DNA from: a bacterium
Lineage (GTDB): Bacteria > Actinomycetota > Acidimicrobiia > Acidimicrobiales > Bin134
Assembly (NCBI GenBank): GCA_026705465.1
Contig: JAPPAP010000024.1
Location: 45,895-109,894 of the forward strand
Length of the DNA: 64,000 bases
Reading direction: 5' to 3'
In this document: piece by piece, positions 22,564 to 32,358 of the stretch
Layout of the letters: every line of letters starts with the position of its first letter
How positions within the stretch are numbered: the stretch's first letter is position 1
The notes under the pieces: generated by a model
What the model was told of the DNA's origin: nothing
Seen by the model: the letters and a program-made list of their open reading frames with translations, nothing else
The model's database searches: none
Program-made: the position numbers and the translations under genes

Positions 22564-23730
22564 ATGGCCTACACCGACGACGCGATCCGGGACTTGACCC
22601 GCCGGGTCTTCGATCTGTGGCAGGACAACACCACCGACCTGGCGCCCGACGTGATGCGCCAGACGGTCGACGCCTACCTCGACCAGCCCCGCTTCGAATA
22701 TGAGGTCGAGCGGATCTTCAAGCATCTGCCTCTGGCGCTGGCCCTGAGCTCTGAGCTTCCCGCCCCGGACACCTACAAGGCCATGGACGTCATGGGCGTT
22801 CCGGTGCTGCTCACCCGTGGCGCCGATGGAGCGGCCCGGGCCTTTCTGAACGTCTGCCGCCACCGGGGGTCACCGCTGTGCGAGGCCGGGTCGGGGTCGG
22901 CCCAGCGGCTGACCTGTCCCTACCACGCCTGGTCCTACGACACCGCAGGCGACCTCGTGGGCATGTTCGGCGCCCACACGTTCGGCGACGTCGACCGCGA
23001 CCACCTCTCGCTCACCCCACTGGCCTGCGCCGAGAAAGCCGGCCTCGTGTTCGCCTGCCTCACCCCCGGGGTCACCTTCGACATCGACACCTTCCTTGGC
23101 GACTTCGCCCCCTACGTCGCCGCCCTCGACCTCGACCAGTGGCACATCTTCGACCAGCGCACCCTCGACGGCCCGGGCTGGAAGGTGGCATGGGACGGTT
23201 ATCTGGAGGGGTACCACCAGGAGCGGCTCCACCCCAAGACTGTTGGACTGAACACCATCGGCAACCTCATGGCCCACGACACCTGGGGGCCGCACCAGCG
23301 CATCGTGTTCGGACGTAAGTCGCTGCCCAAGCTGGTCGACCAGCCCGAGGAGGAGTGGGACCTCGACGAGCACATCCGGCTGATCCACTCCATCTTCCCC
23401 AATGTCTCGATCTCGGGGATCCTGGGCGACTACTGCCTGGTCAGCCAGCTGTTCCCGGGCCCAACTGTCGACACCAGTCTCACCATCCAAACGGTGTTGT
23501 GCCGCCAAGAGCCGATCACCGACGAGGAGCGGCAAGTGGCCGAGCAGTTCAGCGCCCTGGTGCTTCAGGCGGTGCGCGATGAGGACTACTGGGTGGGCTT
23601 CCAGATCCAGAACGCCCTCAAGAGCGGGGCCACCTCAGAGGTCCTGTTCGGGCGCAACGAGCCCAGTTTGCAGCACTACCACCACGCAGTGGAGCGCTAC
23701 GCCGAGCTGAGCGTGGACCGAGACAGCTAG
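22564..23730 (+). CDS. Rieske [2Fe-2S] aromatic ring-hydroxylating oxygenase alpha subunit
   Basis: CRHRGSPLCE...CPYHAWSYD Rieske ligands; catalytic-domain motif DGYLEGYHQERLH. Confidence 0.9.
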   Translation: MAYTDDAIRDLTRRVFDLWQDNTTDLAPDVMRQTVDAYLDQPRFEYEVERIFKHLPLALALSSELPAPDTYKAMDVMGVPVLLTRGADGAARAFLNVCRHRGSPLCEAGSGSAQRLTCPYHAWSYDTAGDLVGMFGAHTFGDVDRDHLSLTPLACAEKAGLVFACLTPGVTFDIDTFLGDFAPYVAALDLDQWHIFDQRTLDGPGWKVAWDGYLEGYHQERLHPKTVGLNTIGNLMAHDTWGPHQRIVFGRKSLPKLVDQPEEEWDLDEHIRLIHSIFPNVSISGILGDYCLVSQLFPGPTVDTSLTIQTVLCRQEPITDEERQVAEQFSALVLQAVRDEDYWVGFQIQNALKSGATSEVLFGRNEPSLQHYHHAVERYAELSVDRDS

Positions 23731-24821
23731 GTAATACTCAGCATCCGGTCGAGGGCGACGCGGGCGTCGGCGGCAATATCAGGCTCAACGGTGATGCGGT
23801 TGCGGACCTTGCCCTCCACCAGGCCCTCCAGCGTCCAGGCCAGGTGGGCGGCGTCGATGCGGAACATCGTCGAACACGGGCAGATCAGCGGGTCGAGAGA
23901 AACCACCGTCTTGTCCGGGGTCTCGTCGTTCAGCCGGTTCACCAGATGGATCTCAGTGCCCACGCCGATGACCGAGCCGGCTGGAGCGGCGGCCACCGCC
24001 TTGATGATGAAGTCGGTGGAGCCCACCTGGTCGGCCAAAGCGCATACCTCGCGGCTGCACTCGGGGTGGACCACCACGATCCCCTCGGGGTGCTCGGCCC
24101 GGAAGGCGGCCACATGGTCGGGCTGGAACCTCTGGTGCACCGAGCAGTGCCCCCTCCACAGCAGCAGCACCGACTCCTTGCACTCGGCCTCGGTCAGCCC
24201 GCCCAAATCGAAGCGAGGGTTCCACACCGCCATGTCGCTCTCGTCGTAGCCCATGTCGAACCCGGTATTGCGCCCCAGGTGCTGGTCGGGGAAGAACAGC
24301 ACCTGGTCGCCCCGCTCCAGCGCCCAGGTCAAAACGGCCCGGGCGTTGGACGACGTACATACCGCGCCGCCGTGACGGGCCACGAACGCCTTCAAGTTGG
24401 CGGCCGAGTTCATGTAGGTGATGGGCACCACCCGGTCGATGTCCACCACTCGGGCTAGCTCTTCCCAGGCCTCTTCCACCTGGTCGATGTCGGCCATGTC
24501 GGCCATCGAGCAGCCCGCGTTCAAATCAGGGAGCACCACCTGCTGGTGATCGCCGGTCAAGATGTCGGCCGACTCGGCCATGAAGTGCACCCCGCAAAAC
24601 ACGATGTACTCGGCTTGGGGGCGCTGCTGGGCCAACACCGAGAGCCGGAAGGAATCACCTCGCGCATCGGCCCACTCCATGACCTCGTCGCGTTGGTAGT
24701 GATGCCCGAGAATGAACAGCCGGTCGCCCAGGACGTTTTTCGCGTCGCCGATCCAACCCGCCAATTGCTGGGGCGATGCCGTTGTGTACCGCTCGGGGAG
24801 CGGCCGCTGAACGCGCAACAT
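23727..24821 (-). CDS. nadA: Quinolinate synthase A
   Basis: ILGHHYQRDEV, DILTGDHQQVVLPDLNAGCSMADM, VHPECSREVCALAD, CPCSTMFRID. ATG at 24821 preceded by GGAGG. Confidence 0.93.
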   Translation of the reverse strand: MLRVQRPLPERYTTASPQQLAGWIGDAKNVLGDRLFILGHHYQRDEVMEWADARGDSFRLSVLAQQRPQAEYIVFCGVHFMAESADILTGDHQQVVLPDLNAGCSMADMADIDQVEEAWEELARVVDIDRVVPITYMNSAANLKAFVARHGGAVCTSSNARAVLTWALERGDQVLFFPDQHLGRNTGFDMGYDESDMAVWNPRFDLGGLTEAECKESVLLLWRGHCSVHQRFQPDHVAAFRAEHPEGIVVVHPECSREVCALADQVGSTDFIIKAVAAAPAGSVIGVGTEIHLVNRLNDETPDKTVVSLDPLICPCSTMFRIDAAHLAWTLEGLVEGKVRNRITVEPDIAADARVALDRMLSIT

Positions 24822-25045
24822 ATTTTGGGAACCTCCAGGAGGTACGGGAACTCTGATTAGCAGCCGGTGGGGACAGCCGGGTCGCCTCGCCACGGGGATG
24901 TCGGCCTCAGAGTTCGATATGTCGCCGGATACCCGGCCGGCGTGGTTAGAAATCATATCCGCGCCAATCCCTCAAAGAAAAGGAGAAGTCGAGCCCCCGG
25001 CGAGAAGGCAGCCGACGGCCATTTGACTCCTAGGATGGAACGAGC

Positions 25046-26905
25046 ATGTTGAAGCGCCCGCCCGCCGGCACCATTCCCGATGCCGCGGGTTCATACCAAT
25101 TCAAAGACCGCCACGGACGGCTCATCTACGTGGGCAAGGCCAAGAGCCTGCGGTCTCGGCTGGGGAGCTACTTCCAGAACCCGGCCCACCTGCCGCCCCG
25201 CACCTCCCAGATGGTGGCCGAGGCCGACTCGGTGGAGTGGATCCAGGTGGACAACGAGGTGGAGGCGCTGATGCTGGAGTACAGCCTCATCCAGCAGCAT
25301 CAGCCCCGGTTCAACGTCCGCTACCGGGACGACAAGAGCTACCCGTTCTTATGCGTGACCATGGTGGACGAGTGGCCCCGGGCCATGGTCATCCGGGGCC
25401 GCAAGAAGAAGGGCAACCGCTATTTCGGCCCCTACGGCCACGCCTATGCCATCCGGGAGACTCTCGACCAACTGCTGCGCACTTTTCCCATCCGCACATG
25501 CAGCGACAACAAGTTCAACCACCACGCCCGTCTCGGACGCCCATGTCTGCTGTACCACATCGAGAAGTGCGCGGGACCGTGCGTGGGCGAGGTGGAGCGG
25601 GAGCGCTACGACGAGATGGTGGACGACCTGCTGGCCTTTTTAGGCGGCGATACCGACGAAGTGGTGAAGAGGCTGGACGACGACATGGCTCGCGCCTCTG
25701 CCGCCCTGGAGTTCGAGCAGGCCGCCCGCTGCCGGGACCGGCTGGCCAGCGTGCGCAAGGCCATCGAGGGCCAGCAGATGGTGGGGGCCCGCTCGGAGGA
25801 CTACGACGTGGTTGGTCTCGTGGACGACGAGCTGGAGGCGGCCTGCCAGGTGTTCTACGTCCGCAAAGGCCGAGTGATGGGCCGCCGGGGGTTCATCGTC
25901 GACAAAGCGGGCGACCTTGGCCGTGACGAGCTGGTGAGCCGGGTGCTCGAGCGGCTGTATTTCGAGGAGAACCCGCTGGGCAGCCCCAAGCAGGTGCTGG
26001 TTCCCGACCTGCCTGACAACCGAAGCCTCTACGAGGAGTGGTTGAGGGAGCAGCGGGGGTCGAAGGTGGCCATTGCAGTGCCCCAACGGGGGGCCAAGCG
26101 CAAGCTCCAGGAGACGGTGGCCCGCAACGCGGCCGACGCCTTCGCCCGCCACCGGCTCAAGCGCAGCACCGACCACAACAGTCGAGCCCGGGCTCTCAAC
26201 GATCTCCAAGAATGTTTGGGCCTGCCCGAGGCCCCCTTGCGCATCGAGTGCTACGACATGAGCCACCTTCAGGGATCGGACTACGTGGGGTCGATGGTGG
26301 TGATGGAGGACGGCTTGCCCCGCAAGTCGGAATACCGCCGGTTCAAAGTGCGAACCGTGGGTGGAAATGACGACTACGCCGCCATGGAAGAGGTGCTTAC
26401 CCGACGCCTGACCAACTATCTGGACGAGCGGGACCGCCCGGTGGAGGAGCGGGGGAAGTTCGCCTACCCGCCCCAGTTGCTCGTGGTGGACGGCGGAAAG
26501 GGCCAACTGGGGGTGGCCGAGCGGGTGCTGGCCGAGCTGGGCCTCGACGGAGAGATCTTCCCCGCTGGTCTGGCCAAGGAGTTCGAGCAGGTCTACGTGC
26601 CGGGCCGAGCCGACCCCGTGGAGATCCCGAGACCGTCGGAGAGCCTGTACCTGCTCCAGCGCATCAGAGACGAGAGCCACCGGTTCGCCAACGACTACCA
26701 CCGACAGCTTCGGGGTAAGCGGATGACCCGGTCCTCGTTGGACGGCATAGCCGGCCTCGGTCCCACCCGGAGAGCCCGGCTGGTGAAGGAGCTGGGCGGA
26801 GTACGGGCGGTGGAGCGGGCCACGCTCGACGACCTGCTGGCCCTCAGCTGGCTCCCTGATGCCGTGGCCTATTCCATCTACGAGAAGCTCCACGGCCCCG
26901 GCTAA
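25046..26905 (+). CDS. uvrC: UvrABC excinuclease subunit C
   Basis: GIY-YIG-type N-terminus (GSYQFKDRHGRLIYVGKAKSLRSRL), UVR motif, RNase H-like domain (IECYDMSHLQGSDYVGSMVV), HhH C-terminus. Confidence 0.97.
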   Translation: MLKRPPAGTIPDAAGSYQFKDRHGRLIYVGKAKSLRSRLGSYFQNPAHLPPRTSQMVAEADSVEWIQVDNEVEALMLEYSLIQQHQPRFNVRYRDDKSYPFLCVTMVDEWPRAMVIRGRKKKGNRYFGPYGHAYAIRETLDQLLRTFPIRTCSDNKFNHHARLGRPCLLYHIEKCAGPCVGEVERERYDEMVDDLLAFLGGDTDEVVKRLDDDMARASAALEFEQAARCRDRLASVRKAIEGQQMVGARSEDYDVVGLVDDELEAACQVFYVRKGRVMGRRGFIVDKAGDLGRDELVSRVLERLYFEENPLGSPKQVLVPDLPDNRSLYEEWLREQRGSKVAIAVPQRGAKRKLQETVARNAADAFARHRLKRSTDHNSRARALNDLQECLGLPEAPLRIECYDMSHLQGSDYVGSMVVMEDGLPRKSEYRRFKVRTVGGNDDYAAMEEVLTRRLTNYLDERDRPVEERGKFAYPPQLLVVDGGKGQLGVAERVLAELGLDGEIFPAGLAKEFEQVYVPGRADPVEIPRPSESLYLLQRIRDESHRFANDYHRQLRGKRMTRSSLDGIAGLGPTRRARLVKELGGVRAVERATLDDLLALSWLPDAVAYSIYEKLHGPG

Positions 26906-26943
26906 AGAGCACAGCGGCTTCATCTGGCCATTACCCTGAAGGC

Positions 26944-27816
26944 GTGGCCGAGTTCGTGGTGATCACTGGGATGTCAGGAGCGGGCCGGTCCCAGGCTGCC
27001 AATCACTTCGAGGATATGGGCTGGTACGTGGTGGACAATCTGCCCCCGGCGTTGGTGTCCAAAGTCCGGGAGTTCGCCGATGCTCCCGACAGCAGCATCT
27101 CCCAAGTAGGCCTGGTGCTGGGCCTGAACCATTACCTGGAAGAGGTAGCCCCCGCTCTGGTCGAGCTCAAAGAATCAGCCGAAGGATCGGTGCGCATACT
27201 CTTCCTCGACGCTTCCACCCCAGAACTGGTGAAGAGGTTTGAGAGCACCAAGCGCCGCCATCCGTTCGCCAGCATCCCGCCCATGGGGGTGTCCGACGCC
27301 ATCGAGGCCGAGCGGGAGGCGCTGGGCTATCTCCGGAGTGAGGCCGATGTGGTAGTGGACACTTCCGAATACAGCATCTACCAGCTCAACCGGTTCATCG
27401 ATGAGGTATTCGGGCTGGATGCCGGACCGGAGTCGGTGACCACCCGGATCATGTCGTTCGGCTTCAAGCACGGTATCCCGCTCGATGCTGACCTGGTGCT
27501 GGACTGCCGCTTTCTTCCCAATCCCCACTGGGTAGAGGAGCTTCGGCCTCTCACCGGCCAAGACGATGCGGTGAAGGACTTCTTGCTGAACGGCCAGCCC
27601 GTGGCCGAGGCCTTCCTGCAAAAGACCGAGGACCTGCTCAAAATGCTGGTGCCCGCCTATGTGAGGGAGGGTAAGTCATACCTCACCATCGCCTTCGGCT
27701 GCACCGGGGGCCGCCATCGCTCGGTGTTTGTGGCCGAGGACATCAACCGCCGCCTCATCGAAGACCCCGATCTCGGTGTTCGTCCCCTCATCACCCACCG
27801 GGATCTCGACAGCTAG
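26944..27816 (+). CDS. rapZ: RapZ/YvcJ-family nucleotide-binding protein
   Basis: VITGMSGAGRSQAANHFEDMGWYVVDNLPP, SFGFKHGIPLDADLVLDCRFLPNPHW, IAFGCTGGRHRSV. Confidence 0.95.
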   Translation: MAEFVVITGMSGAGRSQAANHFEDMGWYVVDNLPPALVSKVREFADAPDSSISQVGLVLGLNHYLEEVAPALVELKESAEGSVRILFLDASTPELVKRFESTKRRHPFASIPPMGVSDAIEAEREALGYLRSEADVVVDTSEYSIYQLNRFIDEVFGLDAGPESVTTRIMSFGFKHGIPLDADLVLDCRFLPNPHWVEELRPLTGQDDAVKDFLLNGQPVAEAFLQKTEDLLKMLVPAYVREGKSYLTIAFGCTGGRHRSVFVAEDINRRLIEDPDLGVRPLITHRDLDS

Positions 27817-27839
27817 TCAAACAAGTGGCTGAGCAGCGC

Positions 27840-28862
27840 TCAGGCGAGGTCCCGAAATTTCGTCACCATGGCTTGGCTAGCGTCCCACAGCCTGGCGCCG
27901 TTGACGGGGTCGGCCGCGCTCTCCGATACCGGCTTGCGATTCATTAAGTGGAGGTACATCCCGGTGGATGTGCCCGGCTCCTCGGCGCAGCAGAGGTGGA
28001 TGATCGGTGCGATGGCCTTCTCGGGTGACCGGAAGAACAATCGCAACACAGAGTTGGCAATCGGCTTAAGCAGCGCCGGAGCATCACGGGCAATGTTTGT
28101 GGCCACGCCTCCGGGGCACAAGGCGTGCACGGCCACCTCAGTGTCTTCATTCGGATTCAGGCGGCGCGATAGCTCAGTGGCGTACGTACACAGCACCAGC
28201 TTGCTGAGTCCGTAGTGCTGCATGCTCTCCTTCATCCCGTATTCGGTGTATTCACCAAGGCGGTCGAAATCGATGACATCGGCGGATCGGTGCGATTCCG
28301 ACGAGACGAACACAATCCGGGGAAGCTCGCCGTCTGACGTCGTAGGGCGCATGACTCCGTCGGCCAGCCATCTGTCGATCATCACCCGGTTGGCCAAAAA
28401 GTGAACCGAGAACATGATGTCGAACCCCTGCGCCGACTGTCTGGAGGTGGGTGCCATAAGACCGGCGTTCAGCAGGGCGACGTCGATGCTGACGCCGCTT
28501 TGCTTCAGTTGATCGCAGCAGCGGTGTACCGAGCGGAGATCAGCTAGGTCTACCTCCACCATCTCGATGGTGTTGGATCCTGATGCCTGCTTGATCTCGT
28601 CGCGGACTTCAGCACGGCCGGGGCGACAGGCGAGGATCATGTTGCCACCCCGCCGGGCCAAATCGATCGCAGCGGCTCGGCCCAGGCCGCTGTTGGCTCC
28701 GGTTACCAGACAAGTCTTGCCGTCGATCCGCACGTCATCGGGAACCGGTTCGATATCGGGAGTCTTCGAGTTACGGAGATCGCGCACCGCGGTAATCAGG
28801 GCACCGACAACATTGCTCATTGGAGCTTTTTGGCTCATGGCAGAAAGTACCCCGCTGTCCAT
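27840..28862 (-). CDS. Short-chain dehydrogenase/reductase (retinol dehydrogenase-like)
   Basis: CLVTGANSGLGRAAAIDLARRG; LNAGLM; YGLSKL. Confidence 0.88.
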   Translation of the reverse strand: MDSGVLSAMSQKAPMSNVVGALITAVRDLRNSKTPDIEPVPDDVRIDGKTCLVTGANSGLGRAAAIDLARRGGNMILACRPGRAEVRDEIKQASGSNTIEMVEVDLADLRSVHRCCDQLKQSGVSIDVALLNAGLMAPTSRQSAQGFDIMFSVHFLANRVMIDRWLADGVMRPTTSDGELPRIVFVSSESHRSADVIDFDRLGEYTEYGMKESMQHYGLSKLVLCTYATELSRRLNPNEDTEVAVHALCPGGVATNIARDAPALLKPIANSVLRLFFRSPEKAIAPIIHLCCAEEPGTSTGMYLHLMNRKPVSESAADPVNGARLWDASQAMVTKFRDLA

Positions 28863-28895
28863 TGAGGAATGGGAACTCGGCGAGTTGTGCTCGGC

Positions 28896-30116
28896 CTATT
28901 CAAGCGGGATCGCATAGGTCTCTCGGTACGCCGCGAAGGCCTCGTCCATGACCTGCTCGCTCAATCCGAAGTGTTCAAGCTGATAGTGATGCTTGCCGAA
29001 GCGGTTCTTCGGGTTGGCGGCCACGTACTGGTCGGCCAGTTTCTTGGCGTCATCGCCGAAGTCGATTCCCGCTACCTCGTAGATCCGCCAAAGCTGGGCA
29101 ATCGGGTCGCGGATCAGGTCGTAGTACGAAATGTCGACGAATCGACCTTCCGGCGTTTCTGTTCGGATTTTCATCGCCCACTCCACCATCCGACGCGTCT
29201 TGTCGCACCAGTGACGTCCGATTTCCACGGGGTCGACATGATCGCTGAACATGCCCCGGCCGTGGGCCACCATGCTGCAAAAGGAGGTGACAGCCACGCG
29301 AGGATCGCGGTGGGTTTGCACCACCGTCGCGCCATCGAACACTTTGAGCAACACGTCGAGGTATTCCAGGTGGTGCGGGGTCTTGAGCACCCAGGCGCGG
29401 CCTGGTTGCTGCCAAGTAAGCACCTTCAAGACCCGGTGAAAGTACTGGTAGGTCTGGGTGTGGTCCTGGTTCTCCAGCCAGCGGGAATAGCTGGGAACGT
29501 GCAAGATGGCCTCGGCTGACTGGCTCATGAAGTTGAGGTCGAGCAGCAGAACGTCTTCTTCGGGTTGCTGGCGATCGATGGGGTGGACGGCCATGAAGTC
29601 GGGGGCCAGGTAGGAGATCGTCCGCTCGGCCAGAACCGCGTGCCGCCTGCGAGATCGCTCCGCTCGGTCGGCGGCATCGGTCGCTGCCACTGGCATCAGT
29701 GCTTCTTCCCCGGAGATGCCCCGGATCTCCGGGTGGGAATAGAGGAGGCGGTGCAGGAGCGTGGTGCCAGTGCGCTGTAGCCCGGTAATCGCGATGACCG
29801 TACCGAGGTCGATGTCATCGATCTCAGGATGTCGCTTGAGAAGATCCTGGATGCGCAAGCGCTGAACCAGCGCGCCAGCAAGCCGGGACTTCTGAATCAG
29901 TAGGCCAGTTGGAGTCAGTCGAGCTTCATCGTTGATCGACTCCACAAGCACGTGCAGGGCCGCCAGGTGCCCGTCGTGGCCGAAGTCCGAGAGCCCGGTC
30001 TTGCGCTTGGCCTGCTTGATGAGGGCGTTGACGTCGAGGCGGCCAGCGCGGGCTAACCGGTTGAAGGCCCGAACTGGAGTCGGCCGATAGGGTCTCTCGT
30101 AGTCCGTAGAGGTCAA
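28896..30116 (-). CDS. Sulfotransferase family protein
   Basis: PAPS 5'-phosphosulfate-loop-like GLQRTGTTLLHRLL, later KTPHHLEYLDVLLKVFDGATVVQTHRDP. Confidence 0.85.
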   Translation of the reverse strand: MTSTDYERPYRPTPVRAFNRLARAGRLDVNALIKQAKRKTGLSDFGHDGHLAALHVLVESINDEARLTPTGLLIQKSRLAGALVQRLRIQDLLKRHPEIDDIDLGTVIAITGLQRTGTTLLHRLLYSHPEIRGISGEEALMPVAATDAADRAERSRRRHAVLAERTISYLAPDFMAVHPIDRQQPEEDVLLLDLNFMSQSAEAILHVPSYSRWLENQDHTQTYQYFHRVLKVLTWQQPGRAWVLKTPHHLEYLDVLLKVFDGATVVQTHRDPRVAVTSFCSMVAHGRGMFSDHVDPVEIGRHWCDKTRRMVEWAMKIRTETPEGRFVDISYYDLIRDPIAQLWRIYEVAGIDFGDDAKKLADQYVAANPKNRFGKHHYQLEHFGLSEQVMDEAFAAYRETYAIPLE

Positions 30117-30120
30117 ATTG

Positions 30121-31305
30121 CTAATCCCGCAGACTGCTCAGCGGCACGACGCGGCACTGCGGCTGCGGGTGTTCAGCAGCCCGTACCCAGCGGAACGACA
30201 TGGTGCCGAGCGAATGGCCTGCGGTTTGGATCCAGTTGGGCAGGCCGGGATCCTCGTGGGCCACGATCAGACGCACTGACCCATCGGCTTCGTAGTGGGC
30301 GAGATGGCTGTTGGTGTGGATCGTGTAGTGGCGGTAGTCGAGCGATTCCAACCAGTAGTTGCTGAGCTGAAAGTTCCAGTACTCGCAGTCCGGGGGAGTG
30401 GCTTCGATCACCAGGGCCTCGTCGGACTCGAGGGCCCAATGGCTGTGGTAGTAGGTGATGTTGGGGTCGCCGCCGGCTGCCAGTGAAACGTCTGGGTCGA
30501 ACGGCGGCAGCTGGTTGCTGTGCTTGGAGAAGTCTCGGGCCCACTTGGTGAACAGCAGGGGTGCGCCCATAACCAGGGCTCCGACGTTTTTCAGTCCCTC
30601 GTCCAAGGCCCTCGCGGTGAGGTGCGAGGGCTGGCGCTCCTCGGGAGTGCAGTTGATGCGCTCGATGGTCAGCTCGGCGGGGATTTCCGTCTGGCGGTCG
30701 GCGAAGGTCTGCCGCACCACCAACGTGCCGGTCTCGGGCGTCATCGGGAGCCAGTTTCCGTCTTGTGGAGTGCTGCTGAGGATCAGTTCGAAGCAGCCGT
30801 CGGCGTCCATCTCGATCTGATCGGCTTCAATGTGACCGGTGGGGGGCAGTCCGCCGCCTTGGCCGTAGTTGCCCGATTGGGTCCCGATGCTCAGATAGGC
30901 GATGTTGTTGCGCCTCCCGGTGATCTTGTAGTCGTAACTCCCGTCCAAGGCGGCGGTGTAGTAGTAGTTGTCGGGGTTGTCGGCCCCCAGCTTGGTGGTC
31001 TCGTTGGCCACTCGGTGCATGACGGGCGCCTTTGGATCGGCGTGCTCGACGAATGCCATCAATCCGGCCCGGGCCAGACGGCTCAAGTGCCGGTAGCCCT
31101 CCGCCTGGCTGAACGGATCGCGCGGCGCGCCGGGAAAGTTCATCGCCGCTCCCGCCGCCTTCAAGGAGTCGCAGAACTCTTCCCAGGCCTTGCCACTGAC
31201 CACCCGCTGCTCGGCCACGTCGTCGAGCGTCTTGCCCCGCATTTTCCGAACCAAAAGGGAGATCCGTCGAAATGCACCAAGTAGTCGTATGGCAAGCCGT
31301 CGCAT
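30121..31305 (-). CDS. DUF1214-like domain protein
   Basis: Similarity by eye to DUF1214 proteins (NYYYTAALDGSYDYKITGRRNNIAYLSIGTQSG; WNFQLSNYWLESLDYRH). Confidence 0.65.
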   Translation of the reverse strand: MRRLAIRLLGAFRRISLLVRKMRGKTLDDVAEQRVVSGKAWEEFCDSLKAAGAAMNFPGAPRDPFSQAEGYRHLSRLARAGLMAFVEHADPKAPVMHRVANETTKLGADNPDNYYYTAALDGSYDYKITGRRNNIAYLSIGTQSGNYGQGGGLPPTGHIEADQIEMDADGCFELILSSTPQDGNWLPMTPETGTLVVRQTFADRQTEIPAELTIERINCTPEERQPSHLTARALDEGLKNVGALVMGAPLLFTKWARDFSKHSNQLPPFDPDVSLAAGGDPNITYYHSHWALESDEALVIEATPPDCEYWNFQLSNYWLESLDYRHYTIHTNSHLAHYEADGSVRLIVAHEDPGLPNWIQTAGHSLGTMSFRWVRAAEHPQPQCRVVPLSSLRD

Positions 31306-31417
31306 GGCGATTGTCTAGCGATGGGCACAGACCGGCGGCAACACAAGTCAAGTGATTCGCCGCCGAGGTGATCCCGCTATTGTCCGGCTCAAAGCTTGAT
31401 CGGAGGAAGCAGGGCCT

Positions 31418-32353
31418 ATGGTTTCGGACATGTCGTCGTATCGCGTCCCGCTGATCGGCCTGTGCCTGCCCTACGAGGGCACAGCGACGGCACAAGACAT
31501 TGTCGACGTGGCCCAAGCAGCGGAAGTGGCCGGATTGGACTCGGTGTGGGTCGGCGACCACATCGCTTTTCCGGTGGAGTTCACCTCGCAGAACCCGACC
31601 ATGGCTGACGGGAAGTACCCGTATCCCACCGACAACCCCCGGATGGAGGCACTCACCACCCTGGCTTTTGTGGCCGGGGCAACGTCCGCTATCAGGCTTA
31701 TGGTCAATGCCTGCGTGCTTCCCCAGCGCAACCCGGTGATCGTCGGCAAAGCCGTGGCCACGCTCGACTACCTGTCGGGAGGGAGGGTGATCTTCGGGGC
31801 AACCCTCGGGTGGCTGCGAGAAGAGTTCGATGCCCTTGGTGCCGACTACCCCCGCCGTCGGCAGGCGTTAGAGGACGGTATCGAGATTCTGCGCACGCTG
31901 TGGGAGCAAGACCAGCCCTCCTATGAGGGGGAGACCTACTCGTTCTTGCCCCTCAACATGTTTCCCAAACCAGTCCAATCGCCTCTGCCGATCTACCTGG
32001 GTGGCCACTCCCGACCTGCGCTCCGCCGGGCTGCGGCGATGGGAGACGGTTGGTTGGCCGCTCGCATGACTCCGGACGACCTGCGAGATCATGTGGACTT
32101 CTTGCGGGAGGAGCGCAAACGATCGCCGCGAGCTGACCAGCCATTCACCGTGGCCACAAACTGTCCAGCGGCGGTCGGTGCCGGTGCCCCTGGCGTGCTC
32201 GATCTCACCGACGGCGACGCCACGCGGAGCATGTTGGAGACCCTGAGCGAAGCTGGGGCCGATGTGGTCAATGTGGTGGTCGTGTCCTATGACCCCGCCG
32301 AGACCCGGGAAGCGGCCGTAGCCCTCGGCCAGCACTGCGGGCTGACCTCCTGA
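31418..32353 (+). CDS. LLM-class (probably F420-dependent) flavin oxidoreductase
   Basis: GLDSVWVGDHIAFP, LDYLSGGRVIFGATLGWLREEFDALG, PLPIYLGGHSRPALRRAA. Confidence 0.88.
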   Translation: MVSDMSSYRVPLIGLCLPYEGTATAQDIVDVAQAAEVAGLDSVWVGDHIAFPVEFTSQNPTMADGKYPYPTDNPRMEALTTLAFVAGATSAIRLMVNACVLPQRNPVIVGKAVATLDYLSGGRVIFGATLGWLREEFDALGADYPRRRQALEDGIEILRTLWEQDQPSYEGETYSFLPLNMFPKPVQSPLPIYLGGHSRPALRRAAAMGDGWLAARMTPDDLRDHVDFLREERKRSPRADQPFTVATNCPAAVGAGAPGVLDLTDGDATRSMLETLSEAGADVVNVVVVSYDPAETREAAVALGQHCGLTS

Positions 32354-32358
32354 TCCGG